A DNA stretch of 64,000 nt from Moesziomyces globuligerus (Eukaryota; Basidiomycota; Ustilaginomycetes; Ustilaginales; Ustilaginaceae): assembly GCA_030849465.1 (NCBI GenBank), contig JARVLF010000017.1, forward strand, positions 710,475 to 774,474, read 5' to 3'. The translations under genes were made by a program, and so were the position numbers. The first letter of the stretch is position 1. Every line of letters begins with the position of its first letter. Shown here piece by piece: positions 1 through 9,449 of this stretch. The notes under the pieces are model-generated. The model was not told where the DNA came from. It searched no databases and was given only the letters and a program-made list of their open reading frames with translations.

Positions 1-1
1 G

Positions 2-277
2 ACGAGGACAGAGCCCGCAATGGCTCAGCCGGTCTCGTCCGCGCCCGCGCCTCCGCCACCTGCGCCTCAGCCTGCACGACCGGCTGCGGCGACCTCTGCG
101 CGTCCCGCAGCGGCGAGCTCGGCGCCGTCGTCGGTGACACCTTCGCAGGCGGCGACGACGTCGTCCTACACCACGGCCTCGTCGGACGACTCGAACAAAA
201 AGGCCTACAACACGTTTGCCGAGATGGGATTTGCGCCCCAAAAGCCCTCGAAGCGAGACGAATGCACCATCATCTAA
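2..277 (+). CDS. C-terminal end of a CaaX-box protein (5' partial)
   Basis: The reading frame is open from the window edge and stops at 275-277, so only the C-terminal ~91 residues are seen. The tail is Pro/Ala/Ser-rich and disordered, then becomes more ordered (KKAYNTFAEMGFAPQKPSKR) and ends in Cys-Thr-Ile-Ile. A cysteine four residues from the end, followed by two aliphatic-type residues, is a CaaX prenylation signal, so the protein is probably lipid-anchored to a membrane after farnesyl or geranylgeranyl transfer. The methionine at 20 is probably internal. The family cannot be told from the tail. It converges with ATP10, with 62 bp between the two stop codons. Confidence 0.6.
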   Translation, partial: TRTEPAMAQPVSSAPAPPPPAPQPARPAAATSARPAAASSAPSSVTPSQAATTSSYTTASSDDSNKKAYNTFAEMGFAPQKPSKRDECTII

Positions 278-339
278 AGAAATCATGACGTCTTCTATTC
301 ACGCCCCTCGAATACGTGCCAAGGGAAAAAGGAGGGGTT

Positions 340-1436
340 TTACTTTTTGGGTTTCTTGGCTTCGCGGGCACGGTCGAGGAGGATCGAGGTGCACGCTTTG
401 AGCGCGGCGGCTTCGGCGGGTTCGGCAAACGCGCCTGCGGCCCAACGGATGCGACCGAGGTGGTCGACGAGGTAGGTGTAACCGACGTGCTTGTTGTGCA
501 GGCCCAGCGCCTCGTGTTGCAGCTCGAGGTTCTGTGAGCTGAGCAGATACGTCGCGTGGAGCTCGGGTGCGATCTGCGTCCTCAACGTCGAGAGAAACAA
601 CGAAACCAAATACGACTTTAACGGATTCGACTGCAGATTGATCTACACCACATCCACAATATCAGTATCACCTTTCTTCTTTCAGGATCCCGGCGGGGAT
701 GTGGGTGGGGGGGGGGGGGGGTACTTACTTGGACGAGTTGAAAGTTGGGATGGGTTGCGTAGGCCTCGAGCGCGGGTGCGTAGGTGGACTTTGTGTGTTC
801 TTCGCTGATCTTGCTGCCGAGGAGCGCGATGATCGACACTTTGCCACGCAGCAACTCGGCCGTGTTGACCTTGGCGCGGTCGCTGAGGCGCGAGCCTTGG
901 ATGCGAGGAAAGTAGAGCGCGCGCTCGTCCTTGATGAGCGTGTTGGGCGCACGCCACGTCTTGCCGCCGTGGCTCTTGATCGCGTGGAAGTCGTGGAAGT
1001 AGCCGCGCGTCGCCTGCTTGACAATCTCCCTGCGCGACGCCATACGATGGTCCTCAGAGACGAGCCTCTCGCGTCGTTCCGCCCACGTGGGCTCCGACGA
1101 CGTCGGCGGCGTAGCCACGCCCAGCGCAAACGACAGATACGGCAACGGCCGCGCATCCAGCTCCTCGGGCGACTCCGACGTCTCCCGCACCAACGGCTTC
1201 GAAGATCCCTGCACCACCCCCGAGCCCGAAGTCAAGCCCGGGCCAGTCGACGCACCCGAAGTTGAAGCAGAGGAAGAGGCAGGAGTCGATGTGGAAGCTG
1301 GTGTGGTAGTCGAGTCAGGTCCCGAGGATTGCTTCGACAGCTGTACGGCACCTATCCTGAATGTGCGCGTCGTGGCCGCAGCGGTGGTGAGTCCGCTTCG
1401 CACGGCGAGGATGGGGCGCAACGACGTGTGCAGCAT
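340..1436 (-). CDS. ATP10: Mitochondrial ATPase assembly protein Atp10 (one intron)
   Basis: Read as complement(join(340..642,729..1436)), 336 residues. The first exon starts with a Thr/Arg/Ser-rich mitochondrial presequence, then a low-complexity Ser/Thr stretch. The conserved part begins near residue 95, and exon 2 carries the family's hallmark near residues 287-305: KHVGYTYLVDHLGRIRWA. The 86-bp intron (643-728) has GTAAGT at its donor and GTAG at its acceptor; splicing joins ...FQLVQ to INLQSNPLKS, as expected for Atp10. Atp10 is an inner-membrane chaperone that helps newly made Atp6 join the Atp9 ring of the F1Fo ATP synthase. Without the intron the conserved C-terminus would be lost, which supports the splice. 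The start is the first ATG in the frame. Confidence 0.88.
643..728 (-). other. Intron of ATP10 with a poly-G run
   Basis: The donor is GTAAGTAC (721-728 on the minus strand) and the acceptor GTAG (643-646). Near the donor the + strand carries a G-rich run (about 698-721) ending in an unbroken run of about 15 G, so the transcript has a long C tract just after the 5' splice site. Confidence 0.8.
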
Positions 1437-1704
1437 CGTGACGGCGTAGCAATCAGTCGTGGCTCAGATCTCGAAACGGCGGTGAGAAGAAAGGGAGCAA
1501 GCGCCGAGCAGCTCGGTGGCACCACACCCTAAAAAGTCCTCGCACCTCGTGTCCCGACTTCCGAAATTTGTTCCACCCGCCATCCTCACTCACCACCAAG
1601 GCTAGCCCTGTTCACACGGCCTCGACCTCGCACACCATCTCCTTCCTTTGTTCGATGGAAGATTACGAATGAGTGGCATGGATAGTACCTTGTTCTAACG
1701 GCTG

Positions 1705-3760
1705 CTATGCTGGCTGCTGCGCCGGCTGCGGATGGAGCGGGGTCAAGCTAAAGGGGTCCTGCCTGCGCTCCTCTGGCGAGCCCGGGGTCGCAGGAGTGCT
1801 CGAGGTCATTGCGAGGCCCAAGCCATCTCTGAAGCTGTTGCTCCTACTGCTCCTCCTGCTGCCGGAGGCCAAGCTGCTGGTGTTGCTGCTGATGCTGGCC
1901 GAGCGCGCTCTTTGTGCCATGCCTCTTGGGGCGGGTTCGGGCTGGAGCATCGGATCGGGCGCTGCGTCCCTATTCTGCCTCCTCGCCGATCCAGACCGGG
2001 CGAGGCTCGGGAGCGAGGTGCTGCTGGCGAGCGAGCTCGAGTCGGAGATGGGCGAGCTGCGGATCGAGGAGCGACGCTTGGCGGTGCGGTCGAGATCGCT
2101 GCGCGCGCCCGAGGCGCTCTTGACGATGCTCGAGCGCGAGCCGTTGCGCGCGCGCGCCTTGGCGGTTGGAGGCGAGGCCGACGCCGCGCCCACCGTCAGT
2201 GCGGCCATCCCGTCCCGGCGCGCGGCGGTGGGACTGCTGCGCGACAGCATCGACTCGGCACGTGGACCGGGAGACGAGTCGGTCTGGGAGCGCAGCCGAC
2301 GTCGCAGCGAGTCGCCGTCCGACGACGCCGGCGACGAGTCGCGCTCCCACTCGTGCCGAAGCTCCTCGACGAGCCCGTGCTGCGCTGCGCTGGGCACCGC
2401 AGCCGGCGCCGAGCCGAGCTTGGCCACGCGTGCTCCACCGCGAAACTGCGGCGGCGATCTCGACGACTCGGCCTGGCGTAGGCGCGAGTCGGTGCGCGAC
2501 AGCGGCGCGGCCGTGCTCGGCCCGCTGAAGCTGTACATATCCGCACTGCTACGCGGACCTTGCCTCGGCGGCGACTCGATCTCGGTGGACGTCTCGTCGC
2601 CGACGGTGAGGTCGGGCGAATTGGGCACGAGCTCGATGCCCGATGCGTCGACGAGGAAGTCGCTGCTGCTCGACCCGCGACGCAGGCCAGCACGCAGGTT
2701 GGTGAGCGAGACCTTCTTGCCCACCGTCCCGCCGAGGCTACTGAGCCTCCCCGGTACGCTCATGCCTGTCGCTCCCGAGGGCGAGCCCTGCGGTGCATCC
2801 ATGCTGTCCCTGCTCGTCTCGGCCGACGGCGGCCAAGCCGCTTCGCGCAGCGGAGAGCCACCCAGGCCTTCGACCGCGGGCGAGCCCGCCGGGCTGGCGC
2901 CTCTCGACGAAGCGCCCGGCGAGCTAGGCACCGCCGAACCCGGCGAGGCGGACAACCTGCGGCGCATAACCTTGCTGACGACGCCCTTGCGGAGCGCTGC
3001 ATTCGCCTCGGACGGCGCCAGCGGTGAAGATGCGGTAGCGTCCTCGCTGGCTCTCCTGCGCTGAGCCATGCGCTGAGCCATGACGGTGCTCACCGACTCG
3101 GCCGACGGGAGCACGGCGCCAAAGATTCCTCCGAGCGGCGTGCCCGTTCCACTCGGCGTCGGACTGAGCGGCGTCGCACTATTCGTGGGGCTGACGGCGT
3201 CGCCATTCGCGCGCACGACCCTGCGCCCGGTCTCGGTATCCACCTTGAGCACGGGCGTCGACTTGAGCTCCTGCTCGGTAAACGTGATGAGCGGTGCGGC
3301 GGGAAGCGTCTTGCGGACAGGCGAAGCCGCCTGGGCGGCGGGCGTAGGCTCGGCGCCGAGCTGATGCTGCAGCTGCACGTCCGTCTTGCCCACGTTGGCC
3401 GGCAGCGGCGCCTGTGCCGCAAACCCGCTCTGGCCCAGCGCCAAGCCGAGCGCCGCAGCGCGGTGGAGCCTAGCGCGGCGCTTGCGCCAGTCCCAATCGC
3501 GGCCCGCCGCCGCCGTGCTCTGCGTGAAGCGCTCGAACCAAAAGTCGTCCGGACTGCGCGGCGCAACCGCAGCGAAGCGCTCGGCAGCATCCATGCGCTC
3601 GCGCGCACGTACGTGCGTCTCGAGATGCTCCCGCCAGTCGGGCTCGACGAGCCGCACACTCCGCGGCTTGAAGACGGGCGCGGCCTCTGGGCTCGCCGGC
3701 TGGTAAGGTGGCGGAGCAGGCGATCCGGCGCCGTCGGGGAGCTGTCCCTGCCAGAACTCG

Positions 3761-3835
<75 letters not shown>

Positions 3836-4995
3836 GGTTGGAGGTCGAGGTGCGCCATCGGAAAGGCGGGGAGCGAGGCTTTGCGCTGCATGAGGCTGTA
3901 GGAGATGTCGATTTCGCGCAGCGAGGCGGTGCGGAAGCTCTGCGGGCGGCGTTTGAGGATCGAGGGTGCGCGGCTGAGCGAAAAGGTGCTCGACGTGGGT
4001 GACGAGAGGGCGGGCGAAGCGCGTGCCGCTTCGTCCGGCAAGGCCGAGGTGAACGAGGCCTCGGAAGCGAGGCTGGGCGTGGCCAGCAGCGCATGCTGAT
4101 CCGGGCCAAGCAGGAGCGGGGCTTCGTCGGTCCAGCCATCGCGGTCGGGCGAAGGCGGTTTGGGCGACGCATCTGGGAGCTCGGAGGCGTCGCTGCCGAG
4201 ACTCGAGGTGCTGTTGCGCTTGGTCCTGACCGCCGTGCGGCCCAGCGGTGAGCGATCGACGGGACGGGCGCGCGCCGGACGCACGGGGAGCGAAGCTCCA
4301 GACGGCAGCGGAGAGCGGCTGGGGCTGGCGGTATGCTGACGCCTGCCTGGCTCTACCGCCGCGAGTCTGCCGCTCTCCTTGCGACGGCGTGTCTGCGCGG
4401 GTGTCGGCTGCGAGGTAGCGGTGGCGGTGGCGTTTGGCAACGTAGCCGCGTCCGAGGGAGGCGTGGTGGAGGCGGGTGCAGGCCAGAAGGAGCGGCGGGT
4501 GGGTGGTTCGAGATCGACCTGCATCGGATGGTCGCTCAGCGCGCTCGAGGGGTCGGACGAGGTGATGCGGACGATGCTGGAGCGCTTGCCCTCGTTCCTA
4601 GCCAGCATGCGACGGAGGACGTGGCGCTCGCGTGCACTGGCGAGGAAGCCCGAGGCGCGGGACTCGTGTTCGTCCTCGTACTCGTCGCTGTCGAGCTCGT
4701 TGTCGAGGCTGTTGATGGTGGCATCGTCGGCGAGCATGGTGGAGAGCTTCCAGAGCGGGTTTGCACCATGCGTAGCGGCGGTGGCGATCCAGGCATGGTG
4801 GACGATGCAGACGACGGCGAGGACAAAGGCGGCAGCGAGCAAGGTGGATGACCAGGTGGCGGTGACGCGTGCCCAGAGATCGCGGGTATAGAGGATGTTC
4901 TTGGAGAAGAGGCGGCGGCGAAGACCGAGATGCGCCTTGGCGGGCCACCACGCGCGCATCTCGGCGCTGGGGACCAGCGGCGTGGCAGACTGCAT
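1705..4995 (-). CDS. Uncharacterised polyglutamine protein with one N-terminal membrane segment
   Basis: A 1096-residue single-exon frame beginning at the ATG at 4993-4995. The N-terminus has a basic stretch (RRRLFSKNILYTRDLWARV) followed by one hydrophobic span at about residues 51-71 (LLAAAFVLAVVCIVHHAWIA), then an acidic patch (about 95-110). The remaining ~950 residues are Ser/Pro/Arg-rich and look disordered, with many SP and RxxS sites. An uninterrupted glutamine run sits near residues 388-412. A short charged helix-like part (about 440-500, EPDWREHLETHVRARERMDA) is the only other ordered-looking segment. This layout would suit a single-pass protein with a large disordered cytosolic or nuclear tail. 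The membrane-proximal part recalls the fungal nuclear-rim protein Nur1, but I cannot confirm that. Function unknown. Confidence 0.7.
3763..3834. repeat. (CTG)24 / (CAG)24 tract coding polyglutamine
   Basis: An uninterrupted run of 24 CTG triplets on the + strand. On the coding (minus) strand these are CAG codons, giving the Gln run of the 1096-residue protein. A pure run without CAA interruptions is prone to length change. Confidence 0.95.
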
Positions 4996-5116
4996 GGAGT
5001 TGGTCGGACGTGAGGTGGAAGTTGGACGGACGGACGAGGCGCGTGGACTGCGGGGCCCTCAAGGGGCTGGGCACGCTGAGAGGTACTACGAGTGCATGGC
5101 GAGCGGGGGGCCGGGC

Positions 5117-5160
5117 TGGCAGTGCTGGCAGTGCTTGCTGTGCTTGCTGTGCTTGCTGTG
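5117..5160. repeat. 10-bp minisatellite (TGCTGGCAG / TGCTTGCTG units)
   Basis: Two units related to TGCTGGCAG are followed by three TTGCTGTGC-like units in tandem. It lies about 120 bp upstream of the polyQ gene start. Confidence 0.8.
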
Positions 5161-5627
5161 GAGCGGCGGGGGTTGAGATGGATGGTGGTGGTAGCGGGCG
5201 GATGGAGGAGGAGGGCGGCTGGAAGGAATGCGTCGGAGCGTCGACGCGGGGATCGAGGTTGGGCGAGGCGAGGTCGAGGCGAAACGAGTGTGGAGAGAGG
5301 CAAGGGTCGGCAGCCGGGCATGTGCGAGTTGGCAGAGCCCATGTGCCATGAGGCGCTGGCTGTTTGTCGAGCGCACAGGCGAAAGCCACAGCCAAGAGGA
5401 TGCATCAGCCCACTTGCGCCCCCCACGCCGGGTCCACGCGCCTTTTTCTTTGGTGCGGATTCGCGAGAGCCCAAGCGAGGCCTACCCGTCCCCACATGCC
5501 AAGCTGCTCCGCCTCCATACGCCGTCTGCTCCCGGCCTGCCGCTGCATGGCCGCGCGGCTGCATGTCAGCACAGCAGCACGATGGAACGGCTCGACCCGT
5601 CACGGATCCGCGCACAAGAAGATGGTC

Positions 5628-5628
<1 letters not shown>

Positions 5629-5673
<45 letters not shown>
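5629..5673. repeat. (CTG)15 tract upstream of the polyQ gene
   Basis: Fifteen uninterrupted CTG triplets (CAG on the gene strand), 634 bp upstream of the start of the polyQ gene. It is not in a frame I can support as coding. Confidence 0.95.
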
Positions 5674-5674
<1 letters not shown>

Positions 5675-5930
5675 GGCTGCCGGTATGGTTGTTGTGCAAG
5701 GGCTCATGCACCGCCGTTTCAAATTCTGCCTCGGTGGAGAGCGGCGTACAAAAATGGATTTTGGAGCGTGAAATGCAGGCTGCAGACTGCCAAGCTGCAA
5801 TAATGCGAGATGAAAACGGGCGCCTCTCATGCAAGCGGCGCGGCCATTTTGCAAACACTCGGACTGGCGAGCCGATGGCGCAGCGTCATGTACCGATCTG
5901 CAGCCGACAGACATGCACAGAGGCTTTGAC

Positions 5931-7058
5931 TCAGCGGTCGAGCTGGCTCATGATCATGTCAAAGACATCGAGGTCGTCGGCGGCGTCTTGCGGAGTCGTC
6001 TTGAGGTGTGTGCCTTGGGTGAGTGCGTCGTGGAGGTGGATGAACTGGGTGGTGTAGGCGTCCTGGTAGGTGGTGCGGATGATGCGTTCCGAGTAGTGTC
6101 CGAGCTCGTCGTTCTGCTTTACGGTGACGTTGATGGGGAGGCCTTTGACGTAGGGCGTGTCGATGTCGATGCGAAGCACGCGGTCGTCGGTGTAGACCTC
6201 TAGGAAGGATTCGAAGACGCCGACGTTGTGGATGCCGGTGGTGTAGAGGACGTTGTACTTGTCCGAGCCCTTGCGCGCGCCCGTGTTGCGGTACTCGAAC
6301 GAGGACGAGATGAACATGCCGTCGTGGCTCGCAAAGGCGGAGAGGCAGCGGTCGGGCTTGCCACCGAGAGCCTCGCGCATGAAGCTGAGGTCGTGGCTGC
6401 CGAGCGAGCCTAGCAGACGGTAGACGGCACCGAGGCGGGCATCGGAAGCCTTTTGGGTGCCGAGCGCAGCCTCGAGAATCGCCTGGGCGCGGCTGGCCTT
6501 GTCTGCGCTGGCGCTCTGCGGGATGTCTGCGCCGAATTTGTGGGGCTGTGTACCCGACTGCTGGACAAAGAAGGCGTTGGGGCCGATGATGTCCTTGACG
6601 ATGACGTGGCGGATGGGGCCGGACTCGGCGAGGAGCTGCTGGAAGAGCTGGAAGGCGGGTGCGTAGCGTCGCATGTAGCCGACAAAGATCTTGACGCCGT
6701 GGTCGTGCGCGGCGCGCTGGATGGCGGTGGCATCGGCGCGGGTGAGCGCCATGGGCTTTTCGATCAAGACGTGCTTGCCCGCCTGGGCGGCCTCGATGGC
6801 ACACGAGGCGTGGTACTCGTCGCTGTTGGCGATGAGCACCACATCGACGTCGTCGCGCCGCACCATCTCGGCGCTCGAGGTGCCGACGTAGGGGATGCTC
6901 CACTTTGCGGCGACGTATTCGGCGGCTTGGCGCGAGACATCGCAGATGGCCGTGACCGCATAGCGGTCCGAGAGGAGCTTGAGCGTGGGGAGGTGGACGA
7001 CCTGCGTGACCTCGCCCGCTCCCACCACGCCCACCCTCAGCTTGGGTGACGCGGCCAT
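5931..7058 (-). CDS. Gfo/Idh/MocA-family NAD(P)-dependent oxidoreductase
   Basis: 375 residues from the ATG at 7056-7058 (MAASPKLRVGVVGAGEV). The frame stays open further upstream, but only from a non-ATG codon, and the Rossmann fold should begin within the first ten residues. The N-terminal dinucleotide-binding loop is GVVGAGEVTQ (about residues 9-18). The hallmark loop KHVLIEKPMALT lies near residues 94-105; its Glu-Lys-Pro is the motif that positions cofactor and substrate in this family. A C-terminal alpha/beta domain follows, with FVGYMRRYAPAF at its start. Family members oxidise or reduce sugars, inositols and related hydroxy compounds. The substrate here cannot be told from sequence. 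It diverges from the peroxiredoxin gene. Confidence 0.88.
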   Translation of the reverse strand: MAASPKLRVGVVGAGEVTQVVHLPTLKLLSDRYAVTAICDVSRQAAEYVAAKWSIPYVGTSSAEMVRRDDVDVVLIANSDEYHASCAIEAAQAGKHVLIEKPMALTRADATAIQRAAHDHGVKIFVGYMRRYAPAFQLFQQLLAESGPIRHVIVKDIIGPNAFFVQQSGTQPHKFGADIPQSASADKASRAQAILEAALGTQKASDARLGAVYRLLGSLGSHDLSFMREALGGKPDRCLSAFASHDGMFISSSFEYRNTGARKGSDKYNVLYTTGIHNVGVFESFLEVYTDDRVLRIDIDTPYVKGLPINVTVKQNDELGHYSERIIRTTYQDAYTTQFIHLHDALTQGTHLKTTPQDAADDLDVFDMIMSQLDR

Positions 7059-7350
7059 TGGATGCGCGTATTGGGTGCCGTAGCAAGGAGCAGCAGAGAT
7101 GACTGCAAGCGAGCGTGCTGGTGGATTGCAAGCCAAGGCGATCAATGCGCTCCAGATGCGATGGGTCTTGTTGGATAGCAGCTGCACGCCTCGTGCTTCT
7201 GGTCTGGGGCCCGGGCGTCGGGCGTGGCTGTCGTGGTCCACGCGCCAAAGCCAATGATTTCACCGGCGTCGGGTTTGCATTTCCGGCCGATCTGTTTCTG
7301 CGTCGGAGCTTCTCGTCTTGTGGCTGCGGACCATCCGGTTCGTATGCCTG

Positions 7351-7414
7351 GCCTGAGCTGGGCTGAGCTGGGCTGAGCTGGGCTGAGCTGGGCTGAGCTG
7401 GGCTGAGCTGGGCT
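7351..7414. repeat. 10-bp tandem repeat GGCTGAGCTG, six units plus a partial one
   Basis: The unit GGCTGAGCTG is repeated head to tail; the first copy carries one substitution. It sits in the middle of the divergent promoter region. Confidence 0.92.
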
Positions 7415-7779
7415 CGGCTCTGCTGCTCTTGTGCTCTTGGGCTGGTGACTCTCTCGGCGTCGATGACGAGTCTGCGGCGTCGGATGAGCCGTTCGGCCTC
7501 CACTTTTTGGGCTCTGAATTTCTTCTGGCACTTTTTGGCATGACCGTGCGCGGGCCAAAGCTTGCCGACCCCACGACGGCGACCCAAGCTCAGTCGGCTG
7601 CACCGAAGCTTCGACGCAGCCACTGCAGACTCTGGCGCCAATGGCAGTGGCGCAGCCTCTACAGTAACTTGACGCCGCAGTTCTGGCGCGAGGTGATGCA
7701 AAGCTGCCTCAGATTGACTACAGAGTGACTACAGAACCCGCCTCAGCTCGGCCCAACACGACCGATCTGGCAAGCCGCA

Positions 7780-7785
7780 TATATA
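7780..7785 (+). promoter_or_regulatory. TATA box of the peroxiredoxin gene
   Basis: TATATA in the context GCATATATACCCCC, 88 bp before the ATG, followed by a pyrimidine-rich leader. This is typical of a strongly expressed fungal gene. Confidence 0.6.
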
Positions 7786-7873
7786 CCCCCTCCGGCCTCG
7801 CTTTCAACCCCACCCTCTGCTCGACACCAAAAGTCGTACATCCTCAACTTCCCACATCTCTACTCGCACAAAA

Positions 7874-8392
7874 ATGTCCTTCACCGACAAGATCAAGGCT
7901 GCCATCAAGGGCGACCTCAAGGAAGGCGCCAAGCTCGACACGGGCATCAAGCTCAAGGAGAACAACCCCGAGAACGCCGACGTCTCGCTCGACAACCTCA
8001 CGGGCAAGACGATCATCGTCGGTGTCCCCGGTGCCTTCACCCCGCCCTGCTCGTCGCAGGTGCCCGGCTACATCCAGCACGCCTCTGAGTTCCAGGCAAA
8101 GGGCGTCCAGGCCATCTACATTGTCGCCGTCAACGACCAGTTCACCGTCGCAGCCTGGAAGGACAAGCTCGGCGCTAGCTCGGCGCCCAGCGTCCACTTC
8201 CTTGCCGACGACACTGGCGCCTTCACCAAGGCCATCGGCCAGAGCTTCGACGCTTCCGGCTTGCTCGGCAACCACCGCTCCAAGCGCTACGCCTTTGTCG
8301 TCGAGGGCGGCGTCGTCCGCAAGGCCTTTGTTGAGGACAACGCTCCCGACGTCACCGTCACCTCGGCCGACAACGTCCTCAAGGCCATCTAG
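7874..8392 (+). CDS. Type II (Prx5/Ahp1-like) peroxiredoxin, one-cysteine form
   Basis: 172 residues, the normal length of the Prx5/PMP20/Ahp1 subfamily. The ATG has an A-rich context (ACAAAAATGTC). The active-site signature GVPGAFTPPCSSQVPGY (about residues 51-67) holds the peroxidatic cysteine near residue 60, after the Pro/Thr that assist it. No second cysteine exists in the protein, so it should work as a 1-Cys enzyme, with its sulphenic acid reduced by glutathione/glutaredoxin or thioredoxin rather than by an internal disulphide. It reduces H2O2 and organic peroxides. There is no peroxisomal SKL tail (it ends LKAI) and no targeting peptide, so it is probably cytosolic. The upstream TATA box and the use of C-ending codons suggest high expression. 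Confidence 0.93.
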   Translation: MSFTDKIKAAIKGDLKEGAKLDTGIKLKENNPENADVSLDNLTGKTIIVGVPGAFTPPCSSQVPGYIQHASEFQAKGVQAIYIVAVNDQFTVAAWKDKLGASSAPSVHFLADDTGAFTKAIGQSFDASGLLGNHRSKRYAFVVEGGVVRKAFVEDNAPDVTVTSADNVLKAI

Positions 8393-8645
8393 CCAATGTG
8401 CAATCTAGTCGCCAGTTGAAAAGTCCTCTTTTCGCATCGTGTCGTGGTGGCGGGGTGAAACGTGTGGTGGTGATTTTTGAGAGCTGCGGAGTAACTCGAC
8501 TTGAATTTCCAGCTGCCGGGTTGAGATTTTGGGAATGTCCAAGTTGTGTCGCATCCTAATCACCTTCTTGCTACCACCTGGTCGGCCGCTCTTGCTTGGC
8601 GCCTACTGAATCTCGTACGCACGTGCAGTCGGATGCAAGTGTGCA

Positions 8646-9248
8646 ATGTCGTCGTCACGATCGGCTCGACCATCACGGACACGCTCACGATCGGCCTCGC
8701 CTGGACGCTCGCGCGATCGGCAAGCGGTGGGTTCGACGAGCAAGACGGCGGTTCGGCTGCAGGGGCTCTCTAGCAATGTGCGCGGTTCGCATCTGCGCCA
8801 TATCTTTGGCTGGTACGGTCGTGTGGTGCATGTTGATCTCGATGCCTCGCGAGGCGAGGCGGTGGTCGAGTTCGAGTCGGTCGAATCGGCAGCTCGCGCC
8901 GCACTCTACATGGCCAACGCCCAGATCGACGCCCGCCTCATCCGCATCGCCACCTGCCACCCTCCCCCCTCCAAACCCTGGTCAAACCAACCTCACCCCG
9001 AACAACCAAGCTCCCAAGACAGTTATAGACGACAGGACGACGACAGAGCAAAGCGAGAACCCAGATACCCCCAAAGGTCACCAGACGCTTACCATGAAGC
9101 GCACCAACAAACATACCCTCCACGCCAACAACGCCGCTACTCTGACCATGCAAGCTCAACCTCTAGCCCGCCAAGAGACCGTCGCACCACTGGCGCTTTC
9201 GTCCATCCAGATCGCCAACGCCGTCTCGACCCCTACACCCGACCATAG
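8646..9248 (+). CDS. RNPS1-like RRM protein with an RS-rich head
   Basis: 200 residues from the ATG at 8646. The head is Arg/Ser-rich (SSSRSARPSRTRSRSASPGR). An RRM spans about residues 35-103, with RNP2-like AVRLQGL and RNP1-like GEAVVEFESV, and the segment YMANAQIDARLI matches the 'MDGGQIDGQEI' end of the RNPS1 RRM rather than a generic one. RNPS1 belongs to the ASAP/PSAP complexes attached to the exon-junction complex and acts in splicing and mRNA surveillance. The tail (residues 110-200) is Gln/Arg/Pro-rich and disordered. Fewer than 205 bp separate it from the convergent FIP1, another mRNA-processing factor. The RNP1 aromatic positions are weak, so RNA affinity may be low, as reported for RNPS1-type RRMs. 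Confidence 0.72.
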   Translation: MSSSRSARPSRTRSRSASPGRSRDRQAVGSTSKTAVRLQGLSSNVRGSHLRHIFGWYGRVVHVDLDASRGEAVVEFESVESAARAALYMANAQIDARLIRIATCHPPPSKPWSNQPHPEQPSSQDSYRRQDDDRAKREPRYPQRSPDAYHEAHQQTYPPRQQRRYSDHASSTSSPPRDRRTTGAFVHPDRQRRLDPYTRP

Positions 9249-9449
9249 CAACTCAAAACCCCCACGCTCACACAGCACATGCATCTCACTCGAACCTTCT
9301 CTTGCGATCTTTCAATACCCTTCGCTGCTTTTTTGCACGCTACGACGACCCCGATCACAGTTCTTGTTTTGCAGCCTGAAGAATGTCCGGAAAGAGTGAG
9401 GTGTTGCATTTCAACCGATCGCCGAGATACGAGCTGTTTGCGTAGATGG

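Larger units (their letters stand above)
4996..5930. other. Gene-free 0.9 kb between the polyQ gene and the oxidoreductase gene
   Basis: This stretch contains the upstream region of the polyQ gene and the sequence 3' of the oxidoreductase. Long frames in it have no recognisable domain. It holds a small minisatellite and a second CTG tract, both listed separately. No RNA gene was seen. Confidence 0.6.
7059..7873. promoter_or_regulatory. Shared 0.8 kb divergent promoter region (oxidoreductase / peroxiredoxin)
   Basis: This is the gene-free region between the two divergent starts. It includes a 10-bp tandem repeat (7351-7414) and a TATA box for the peroxiredoxin (7780-7785). Other frames inside it have no supportable coding character. 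Confidence 0.6.

Noticed and set aside
7059..7241. Longer N-terminus for the Gfo/Idh/MocA oxidoreductase
   Set aside because: It would need a non-ATG start and would put 61 unrelated residues before the Rossmann fold.
7351..7414. CRISPR-like array
   Set aside because: The units are contiguous 10-mers with no spacers, in a eukaryotic genome.
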